Source: Mytilus edulis
Lineage: Eukaryota; Mollusca; Bivalvia; Mytilida; Mytilidae
Reading direction: 5' to 3'
DNA length: 64,000 nt
Assembly (NCBI RefSeq): GCF_963676685.1
Contig: NC_092344.1
Coordinates: forward strand, 48,754,830-48,818,829
In this document: piece by piece, positions 10,583-22,500 of the stretch
Layout: the number at the start of each line of letters is the position of its first letter
Numbering within the stretch: position 1 is the first letter of the stretch
Made by a program: the position numbers and the translations under genes
Notes under the pieces: model-generated
What the model saw: only the letters and a program-made list of their open reading frames with translations
Databases searched by the model: none
What the model was told of the DNA's origin: nothing

Positions 10583-13500
10583 GTAAGTCTAAAGTTTAAC
10601 AAGCATTTTATTACTTTGAGTGTAAGCATTAAATTTTCAACTACTTTTACAAGCATTTAAATTAGTTTAACAACTATTCAAATTATTATAACTAGCATTT
10701 CTATTATTTAATAAGCATTTTTATTAGTTTATCAAGGATTTCAATTAGTTTAACAAGTATTCAAATTACTATAACTAGCATTTTTATAAGTTTAACAAGC
10801 ATTTTAATTACCAAAATTACTACATAGTGCACCAGATGGTCAGTCCAGGGAAATAAGCAAGACTGTCTTTCATAAAAAATTGTAAAATAACTCAAAATCA
10901 AAAGCAGCTGACCTTGAAAATATATAAAATAAAATACTATCAATAAAGAAAATATTCTGATTTGATTTTACAAATGAACAATAAAATAGCACGTTATAAA
11001 TTTGTAGCGTCCGGGGCGCTTTTCAGTTTTAACGCTCAAACCAAAGGCTTATAAAACACGAATACACCAGACGCTGTATGACTAAAATGGGGAATACAAA
11101 ACATTGTTTCTTGTATCTTAAGTCAACATTGCTGGAGGGATTGAGGATATGTGTTTCTTAATAGTTTCGAAATTATTCATTAACGGAAAATTCCAGAAAA
11201 GTAGGTTATATATTATGTCAGTACTGAAAAACTCCAATAAGAACTCTTTCGATGCCGAAAAAAGAAAATATGTAGTTAAATGTATGTTATATCCGTTTTT
11301 TGCCTGATATATTAAGATCTTGTTAGAATTATTATAAAGGATAAACATTGAACATATAATGTGTCAAAATATTAGTAATTGAACAAAATAGGACTTGTTT
11401 ACTTAAAGTTTTTATTTGAAACCTTGAAAATGAATAAACCAACTTTTCAGAATGCAAATATGATAAAAGTGCATGGAGTGACTGTGACACGAAAACAAAT
11501 ACCGTCAGCCGAGTTCTGACTCTAAAATCCGGCAAGGAAGGATGCCAACAGACACAGAACCAAACCATAACATGTGATAGGTTTGAAAGACTACAAGCAT
11601 GGAAAATAAAAAAGGCGGAAAATAGAAGAGAATTGCAGGAAAAGAAACATCAAAGAAAAGAACGACAACAAGAGATGAAAGAGAATAAACAGCTTGTGAA
11701 AGAGCAACTTAAAAGTAAGAAAATATATGAGAATGATTGAAAAATATTGTCTTACACATAAAATATTGTTATTTACTAATATAATCAGAATTTTTGTCGA
11801 TTTTGATGCAGGTTGTGATTGCTTAAACAATCGCTTCCTAATAAATTAAGCTTTAAAATTCATTTCGGTAAGAGTACCGTCCGTGTACATTTACGCCAAA
11901 CATTTTTCATTTTAAAATGAAAAATAAATTTTCAAATTGCTCTTCAAATCTTAAAGGTAGTTGGTTTGAAAAATGTAACAAAAACCTATAGAAATCACTT
12001 TCGAAAAACCATTTTCTCTATGAGATTTGAAATTTGTTATTTTCATGAAATTATATTTTTGATTTAACGAAGATATTGAAACAAATAACAATAACTTTCT
12101 GTTAAAAATGATTTTATTTTGTCAAAAGTTTAAAATTATTAAAACATTTATATTTGCTTGCTTTAGAAAACAAAACATATTTCAATCTCATTCTTAAAAG
12201 CAAATATTGAAAATACTGACCTTTAGCATTTTTCAATTTAGTTTACAATATTGACAAATGGAAAATGATCTAACGTGGAGTATTTTTCAATTTGACTTAC
12301 AATATTGAAAAATGAAAAATGCTCAAGCGTGGAGCATTTTTCAATTTGTCTTCAAATATTGAAAAATGAAAAATGCTCCAACGTGGAGCATTTTTCAATT
12401 TGACGTTTAATATTGAAAAATGAAAAATGCTCCAATTTTTCAATTTTCATTTTACTGTGCAATATTCAAATTTGAAAAATGTTCATTATTTAAATGTCTA
12501 ATAATGGGAACGAAATGTAATTTGTTTCAATGTAGGCGTTTTAAATGTTTAAATTGTTGTCCCTTTTTATTAAATGTTTTACTATTTCCGTTTTTTTTTG
12601 TCTTGTTTTAAGCGCAATATGTCTTGAAGATCTTTTTAAGGTGTGTTTGTGTGTGTGTGTGTGTGTGTGAACTATGTGTGGTATCAACAAATTCCGAACA
12701 AGAATGGTACACTGACAAGTACGATAATGACCACAAAGAATTATTCTTTCTTTTTATCTATATACAATGTATATAGCTGTCATTGTAGCTACGTGTTTAT
12801 ATCTATCTTTCGATCTATCAATCTGTCATTCATTGTATATATCTTGCTATCTGTCTATCTATCTGACTTTTGTTTTTCTTTGTCTTTTCTTTCCGTAAGT
12901 CGTTTTTATTCTGAAAATGGAATTACTAGGCGATGCGGAGTAGACGAAGTTGCATTGGACCATATCGTGGCTGAATGTGTCAAACATGTTAGAAAAGAAG
13001 AGAAAATATTAGAATATTAGATATTGTCCATGTCAGTTTCTGTACATGCTCAAGGAGCAGGGTTCGCGATTCGAAAGGGATGGGGAGGGATGGGTGTAGA
13101 TGTTGAATTATTCTGATCACTGTGCTAGTATATGTTTTCAATTTTGTATTTTTCTACATTGTACAGCGTTTCCTAATTTTGAATCTGTTTAATACAAACT
13201 TGTTTTTCCCAACTGATATTCACAATTTCATTCGCAGAATTTCAAATAAGCAATCATCTTATAAAAGAAAATATGAAATTAACTTGCATGCATGTATGTG
13301 TGGTAAATGTATATTTCGAAGAATGAAAGACTTCTTATATTTGCTTTTACCGAAAACAAAATGTAGCAAAGAATATATAATAATTATGTGAATAGTATTT
13401 CAACAAACATGAAACAGTTCCCCCGAGGTTCTGTATTATGTACATTCTATTATCATGTCTTTAATATGATTTTACATCTTCAATATGTGAAAGCAAAACG

Positions 13501-16500
13501 AGTATTATAGGACAAATATGTCGACACAAAAAAGGGGTCTCAGTCAGTGACAATCTTCTTTTGAAATACAAAAAGGAAAAAATAACAGATCGACACAGAT
13601 CGACACAAATGATCGAATTTCAAACCGTATGCATCATGTACATGGAACAAATACTAGTAGTTACATTTATCAAGCAAAGGAATCAACGTGTGTGAAGCTA
13701 GAGTTGGTAAAGTATTAGCGACAGTTAACCCTCGCTACCATCATTTACGACAGCAGCAGTGGTTGATTCAGAATTTTTCATAAGGGGTGGCACTGACTGA
13801 CCTTAAGGGGGTCCAGTCATGCTTTGGCGATTTCCTATATAATCAACCAAATTTTCCCCACAAAAGGGTGGGGGAACCAACGGAAATACATAGTGTTTCA
13901 ACTTCTGCAATGATGACAGCGTATAATGCACATGGTCGACGCTTCCACAAAGCCAAAGTAAGGGACAACATCAAAAGTTCAATGTAGGATAATAAAAAAA
14001 TACTTAATTTACATAGTTTTTTCACTGATTCCTTATTCTTAACTTAATTTGTGAAATATTGATTATAAAAAACGGACATATGTAAAATCGATTTTGGATA
14101 AACAAAACTCGCAGCAATTTCACACCCCTCCCCCTCTATCAGAAACATCGAGCACGCTTGTATCTGTACTATATGTTTAGCATTTTTTATAACTTGTTTC
14201 TTTGTTTGTATACGCCCGTCTAAAACGGGACATATTATGATATACCGTTGTCGGTCCGTCGTCCACACTTCGGACAATTAATAAAAAACGCTTCCACCAA
14301 CTTTTATGGAACTTTATCGAATTGTTTATATCTATTGACGTAAGATCCCTTTCGATTTTTATAAAATTCAAATTTTTCGTTTCCATGTTATGACTTTTTT
14401 TCCTTAAAAAGGGGGGAGTTTTCCAGTTTTCGGAGACTAATTCTAAAATGCTGCCATCAACTTATGAGACTTTGGTGAATTGTTTAAATCTATTGACGTA
14501 TGCTCTGATTTTTATAAATTTCAGATTTTACGTTTCCGTGTCATGAATTTTTATGCTTAAAAAAGGGGGGATTTTCCAGTTTTCGGACAATCATTCATAA
14601 ACACTTAAACAAAATTTTATGACAGTTTAGTGAACTGTTTAAATATGTTGACTTAAGCTACCTTTCAATTTTTTTTTAAATTTCAGATTTTACTTTTTTT
14701 TTTTTTAGTTATGAATTTTTATATTGAAAAAAGGGGATTTTTTCCAGTTTTTTGGACAATAACTCAAACACGCTTTTACCAACTTTTATGAAACATTTAC
14801 ATTTTTGGAGTTATGGAGTTTTTATTCATAAAAAAATGAGGCTTTTTTCCAGTTTTTCGGATAATAAATCACAAATGCTTTCAGCATTAAATGATTAGAC
14901 TATGGTGACTAGTTAATATATCTAATAATTAAACTAAGTACCCTTTTGATTTTTATATAATTTCTGATTTGATGTTGTACAGTTTTGGGGATTTTTTCTT
15001 CTGACAAAATGTCGGAAATGGTCAAGGAAATTTTGCATGACGAAATTGAAGAAATGGTGGTAGACACAAAAGAGAGTACTGACAGTATAACATGGAAAGA
15101 CGGAACAAGAATTGTGGAGCTTTTAAGTCTGGCACTGAATAACTGCAAAAACGCTGCACGGCCCAGCGGAATCTGCTCGGCGTAGAGAATGAAATATTTC
15201 AAGGAATTGGGATCTATCTTACTATTCGTTGCTTAAACTGTAACATGCTGGAAAACAAAATTCGGAACAAAACGACCTGCAATAGCTAATTATGAGTATT
15301 GGTAGCTGCTTAACGTACAGCGGCAAATATTTTTTGCACATTTATGACATCCAAATGTTATTTTAATGAAACTTAAAGAAATGAGAAAACGTATGAACCC
15401 GTAATTAATGAGAAAAAATTAACAAAATCTATGGCGCGTAGGGTAGCCGAATCTGGTCTGGTGTTGAAATCCATACACAAAAGTCATTACTACGGCGTGT
15501 TGTACAGCTGTGCAATATTTTTCATGACGAGAACAGTTATTTTCATTTATTGATAATGAATTCGAAGTAAATAATACTATCTTGAATTCTTTTCTTGTTT
15601 AGCATTGGCAGCCTCCAAATTTTACGGAGAATTGTCATTGTAAGGCCAAATTTAACATACTATCAATGAAATAACAAAACCGACTGCATGCGCGAGACCC
15701 TCATTGGTGGACAAGGTCGTATAACACCTCTATTCGCAAATAGAATAATAAGTAAAGAGAGTGTCTCATCCTATTCTGGACTTAAAATTGGTACATAAAA
15801 AAGCCGATTTTAATTGATATTTTAAAAACATATAATATTATATGTGTATGAAGAAAAACTGTCAATAAAAATCCGTTAAAAAGATTTCAAAAAATATATT
15901 GGTGTCGTTTTTGGTTTGAATTTAAGCAAAATATTACCAATAGATGCAGCATTGTCACACGTTAGTTTGTTTAATTGGTTGTACATGTATTCTTTTTGTA
16001 TATGAAACTGGATGTAATAGACCAAAACAAGAAAACGCCTTGTACATGTATTCTTATTTGTATAAGCATGTCCCTATTGTACATTTTGTACTTCAATGTA
16101 TTGAGAGATAAAAATTGAAGTATCGGCAAATGTACACTAACTGCAGACAGACAGATCAGAAAGTGTACACACGTTAAAACTCGTCGTATAGTTAGACGAT
16201 CAGACAGACGAACAAAGTGTTTTCAATATAGCTCTTCTTCTAGACAAACAAGTATGCAAATATTCATACGTATACGCCGTAAAAAAATGTTATGTAACTT
16301 ATCTATTGATAAAGACATCATTCAATATCATTCTCTTATACCGGCTGCAGTACTTCCTATGAAATATTATATTACAACTTCATTTTCGGTCGATTGATGC
16401 AATAATGGCATGAGTTAAATTGCACAAAACAGCTCTTATTATAAAACAAGAAGTACTGCTCATAATTTAAATTTGAAAGATAATTATCTTTTGAGTGTAA

Positions 16501-19500
16501 AAAAAAATAAAATCAAAGTACGTCGGGACCTTTTAAAGTTGACGATACGGTATCGGTTTTGTCATTGTTGACGGTTATATGGTATGATCGCCTCACTTAA
16601 TTTATAGTTGGTTCACATTTTGTCATGTCAATAATGTTGTCTATCATCCTACAGTACATCAAGCAATTTAGAACTAATGTCGGACGGAGATGTACCTTTA
16701 TACTTCTAGCAGATCTACATCTGACAAAGCAATCTGCTAGAATCCTTCATTTATATTAAGTATCAACGCTCTGAAAAACACCTGCATAAACTTGACAGCA
16801 AACTCGTGTACGGTGGGAATGATTACACGACGTTGTTGCGATTAAAACTTAATTTAACGTAATTTAGCGCCATACTGACAGACGTCGTAAAAAATAAAGA
16901 TGTATGGCTTTTATTGAAAAAACAAGCACATGGACCCCAATTGTTTTCTTTTGCAATCAATCAAGTACTGTTTCAAGAACACTCCACCAAAATTTCAGGA
17001 AAAAAACAACGATCAAATTTTTTCTGCACTTCCGAAAAGACGCAAAAGTATGGTCAATTCTTTATTTCGGATATAGCAATCTAAATCCGGAACATGATGA
17101 TTTGGTTTAACCTTAAACTTGTTTCAGTACATTTGTATGTTGATGTCATGGATCAAGGGAATATTTTACAAAAACCCGGTTAAGTTAATATGACTTTTCG
17201 TTCAAAAGTATTGTTACTTTCTTTAAAAGTCATAATTTATTAAATTTCAGGGATTTTCTTCCAAATATGCAAATTTCGAACCAAATTATCTCTAAAAGTA
17301 GGTCATGAAGGTACTTTTTTCTTTGCATATTTAAAAAGTACACATTGAAATTGACCTTCTATCAAAATTTTAAGAAAAAATCAACGAGGGATCTCTACTG
17401 TATCGTATGCCCTTAAAGCATAAAGACAAGAGGAGTACCATGCGCTTACAGCGGAGCTCTTTATTTATTTATTTGAAAAGTCTTTTCAAAAGAGGGACGA
17501 AAGATACCAAAGGGACAGTAAAACTCATAAATCTAAAATAAACTGACAACGCCATGGCTAAAAATGAAGAAAACAAACAAACAAACAAACAAACAAACAA
17601 TAGTACACATGGCACAACATAGAAAACTAAAGAATAAACAACACGAACCCCACCAAAAACTAGGGTTGATCTCAGGTGCTTCGAACGGGTAAGCAGATCC
17701 TACTTCACATGTGGCTACCGTCGTGTTGCCAATGTGATAACAAATCCGGTAAATAGTCTAATTCGGTAGGTCACATTCATGAAAGGGAAGGGGATTGTAG
17801 TTACGACGTAAGGAACATATCTGATATCATTTGCGAAACGATTCAACTGTTTTTATAATATGCTTTTTATCACTGTTCAATGTTAAGGGGATGGTTGTGC
17901 ACATAAAACGAGTTTAATCACTAAGAGTCCTATATATGCGCCGTAAAACTAATTTTTCTCGAATGAATTGAATTGTTTTTAAATTTTTCTTTTTGGATCT
18001 CTTATAGATTGTTGTGCGGTAATGGTTTTCATCAATGTTGAAGACTGTACTATGAATTATACTTGTTCACTTCATCATCATTTAATGTCTGGTGGAAAAA
18101 ATTGTTTCTCTCGCAATCATACCACATCTTTTTTTTGTGAAATTATGAATAAAACAAAGTTTATCACTAGTATTCGTCAGTTTAGTTACAGAGCATTCCA
18201 TTCACGAATTGAGTAAATGAATAAATGGAGAGCGCAGCGTTATTTATTTTCATGTGCCATACATGCTATACATGTATGAATTTTTATAAATGTACATGTA
18301 TCAATTGGTGATGTTTTTTGTACTTGCTACCTGGGAAACTAAGAAAAAATAAGATAGCACAGTTTCTTCGGTATTGATTATGTTTATTGATTACGTTACG
18401 ACCAATAACAATAATAACAACAGTTGAAATTACTGAACAATAAGTGATATATATTTCACGATTATTAAAAAATGTATTCTGACACGATGAAAGCAGGAAA
18501 CGTACGGTATCAACAATTCAAGACAAGAACCAGTTGCTCATTTTGATCAGTAGGAAAGGTAGAGAAACAAGGAGCATGTTTTATGCCCAAGTCACACTAG
18601 ACCACTATTGCACATCCCGTAGGTGAGGTCCCGGTACGAGCAGGATGAAAGTTTGGATTTTCATTGTTTTCACGATGCTACTACGATCCCGCTACGGGTC
18701 ACGTTCTCATCACGCCTATTCTGAGTCTTCAATACGATAATCACGATTTATTACGTTAATCACGTTTTCATAACGACAATACATGCACGATTTATTCGAT
18801 TGCAACACGATCTTAACACACCTTTTCTGCGATTATAGACCGCTCTTACATCGACCGGTCTAAGTCCTTTCCACTTTCAAAACGTAATCTGACTACGCTC
18901 TCGTCATTATCATCAACATCATATTGCATATACATACTGTTTATAAATACTGTTCCCTTTAATTCTTCTAATTGTCATTTAAAATACGTAGAATTCTCGC
19001 AAACAACACAGACATACCACCAAAATATACCAGAACTAGTGGGCGTGATGGTAGAGATAGAGATAGAATCAGAGGAGCCTCTGATACGAATTCTGATCCA
19101 GTAGACATATATGCATGTCAGATCAACCAATCCAACCTGAGTCACAACGCGATGCTGATCCATCGAGATCAAATGACGATATGTTATTGAACAATAGAGG
19201 AAATGATATAGATGTGTCAAACATGGTTGTGCTTATCAAACCTTGACCAACGTTAAGTTTTTGATATTTGGTCTTTTTTTCTAACACTATATGCAATATG
19301 TAATCTTTGTTTGGTGTATGGAAATATTTAATGATGTGCATGTCAGTCTGACAGGTTTTATTTGGCCTTGACCTCATTTTCACTGTTCATTGCACAGTAT
19401 TCAGTTTTTTAGTTTTGTTCTGATTTTCTTAAACTATATGAAATAGGTTAACTTTACTTGCTGTATGGAATTGTAAGTTGTACACTTCTGCCTGCCATGG

Positions 19501-22500
19501 TTCAGATACTTGACCTTAGTTTCGTGGTTCATGTGTTTAGTTTTCTCGGTTAAGTCTGTTTCTTAGAAACTATTAGCATGGGTCATTTATACTTAGTGAT
19601 TTATTGTAAGGTGTACATGTATTTCTTGTTTTGTTTATATGACCTTGTCCTAATTTTCTTTGACCATGTTAAGTTTATGTGATAGTTGTAGTAAAGCTTT
19701 ATATTTAGGACTATCAACATAGAGGGTGGGCAGGACCTTTTTCAGGACGTCAGGATCGGGTGGTTTTAAGCTTGTGATTTCGGGATTAACCCTTTCGGGA
19801 CCCGGGATTTTTTTTTTCATTCAGGACCTCGGGATTTCATGTTTTTAAGTCCAGGATTTTGGATCAACATAATATCAATGATTAGTAAAGAAGGCGAGAC
19901 ATTTCAGCGTGTGCACTCTTTTCGTAATTTGAGAAATTTTAAATAATTTGAACATTTATCGAAATTGCCTCTTTGTTAATACTATTATATTTTTTGTAGC
20001 TCGTCCGCTCCCCTTTTATATTCGTTATGTAAACAGAAAGTCACAACTGTTCTGTTGTTTTACAGGGATCACGAAACTTTTATGCTGATCCATATCAGGC
20101 TGATAATTCTGAGCATACAATCCATCTTGATCAAAATGAATTATGCAAGTAGCCCCAGAAGTGGGATATAGAGAGGGCTGCTATTGAGGTTACAAAAAGG
20201 GATGGTCGGATATAGGATTATTAAAATGTGGGTAATGAAATCAAGGGGACACCAAAGGTGGGATCTGGAGAACAAACAAAAAAGATGAATTTAGGAAAAG
20301 GCGCACACCGAGTCACTCCAACCTCATTCACGTGAATGAAATGAAATCCCATCTGTAATGTCAGAATAAGATTTTAGTGTTGTTTACTTTTTTTTAGGGA
20401 GAGGACGGGCGGGCATCATAGGAAGATCTCCCATCTCTGACTCAAAATATGGATAATTTTATGTCAAGGGTTTTATGATTCTCCCTGACAGCTTCAGACA
20501 TAATAATTTTGTATCTTCTATTTTTTTAAATAGACAATCCAATTGAGAAATAATGAATGGAAATGGGGAATGTGTCAAAGAGATAATAACCCGACCATAT
20601 ATATAGAACAGACAACAGCAGAAGGTCACCAATAGGTTTTTAATGCAGCGAGAAACTGCCGCACCCAGAGGCGTCCTTCAGCTTGACCCTAAACAAATAT
20701 ATATATACATGTACTAGTTCAGTGATAATGGACGCCATACTAAACAAATTAAAAACTAAAAACCTAATTTAAAAATAATACAAGACTAACAGAGGCCAGA
20801 GGCTCCTGACTTGGAACAGGCGCAAAATAAGTGGGGTTAAACATGTTTATGAGATTTCAACCCTCCCCTGATACCTCTGACCAATGTAGATAAGTAAACG
20901 CATAACCATACACCCAGTAAAATTCTGTCTAAAAGAAGTCCGAGTCCGATGTCAGAAGAGGTAAAAAAGAAAATAAACAAAATGATAATAACACATAAAT
21001 AACAACAGACTACTAGAAGTTACTGACATGTCTGTTGAACAGGTTTTTTTTTTGTCTTCTATAATGTTCCTTGTTGTCGTTAGTTGATGTGATTCATAAG
21101 TGTTTCTCGTTCTGTATTTAGATTATATCGTTGTTTTTCCCGCTTGAATCGTTTTAAACTAGTCATTTTGGGAACAATTTATAGCTTATTGTTTTATGTG
21201 AACCATGACTCTGTGTTGAAGACCGTACTTTGACCTATAAAGGTTTTTATTTTAAAAATTGTGACTTAGAAGGCAAAGTGTCTCATTGGCACTCATACCA
21301 CATCTTCTTATATCTAGAGAAATGTAAACTAACTTCACATTTGAAGTTAATTTTTAGCTAAAATGCCACCGCACATTCATTCCAAATAAAAGAAAATCTG
21401 TCTCAAAATGAACAAACTTTAAGTAATCAGCAATATCAGTCTTGACAACATCAAACATATTTTGACTATAAATTGACACAAAATGTACCAAATAAACCAT
21501 ACTATAAAAATAAAAGACCACAGGAACAATTATACACCTACATTTTCAAAACTTGTCTCCAAAAGACAGTCGTATCTAATTCCACCGAGCACTGACTCAA
21601 ATGTCTGCTTCATTCCTGATTAGTTTTCCCAAAATAATGTATTTCAGTAAAAAACAGAAAAATCGCTGTAAAATTCAACATCAACCTCGCGGGACCAACA
21701 CTTAGCATTAGTAATTCTGATTGAGATTCGGAGATGTAAACCACAGCTTGTTCTAGTTGTAAACAGAGACGACGGATGCCAAATGTTAAAGCACTATTGG
21801 TATTAAAATAGCTAAGTAATACTAACCCCCCAAAAAAAAACAGTGAACAAATTATTTAATTCATTTTATCTACTTAAGAAAGGGAGCATTCAATGACTTC
21901 CAAAATGAGCTGTATTTAGAAGGAAAATGGCATATTAATCAACCTTATACAGAGAGACTGGGAACAGAACAGCTTTCCTAGGTGTTGTTTTTATCTTTAC
22001 ATATTTTCTAGGTTGTCAACGAGGGTATCACCAAATCCGTAGCAATTGTATGAAAGTACGAAATCTTATTTTACAATATTTTTCATTTACTATTTATTGA
22101 TGAATAGCTCTCAGCTTTGGTGAAGCTATTCTGTCGTTGAGGGTTTTATAGGGCATATTGTAATTCCTTTCCGCTATGCTAAATCCTTTAATGGCAATCA
22201 CTGAACCGTGTTGTTACGAGCAGGGTTTTATATGCCTTGATATGTGCGTGTCCGTATTGCTCAGATGTTATCTTAAATGTATATTAACTTTTTAAAGAAG
22301 TTTACAAATGTTTTGCAACGGTGCAAATACTAAACTTTGGAGTAAAAATAAATATCTCTATCAATGAATTAAACAAACCAATATCCATTTGATTTAACAG
22401 ATATAACGAGAATATGTAGTTAACCTGAATGTGAATAACAAAATAGGGAAATATAAAGTTAAGGGTTTTAAGCAAGGGAAATAACAATAATTTTTTGCAT

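Noticed and set aside
11332-11830. Two minus-strand frames opposite exon 2
   Set aside because: They lie antisense to exon 2 and have Leu/Phe-rich composition from the Lys/Glu-rich sense strand.
12643-13020. 125-codon frame rich in V, S, Y and C
   Set aside because: It runs through GT and ATCT microsatellites; composition reflects the repeats.
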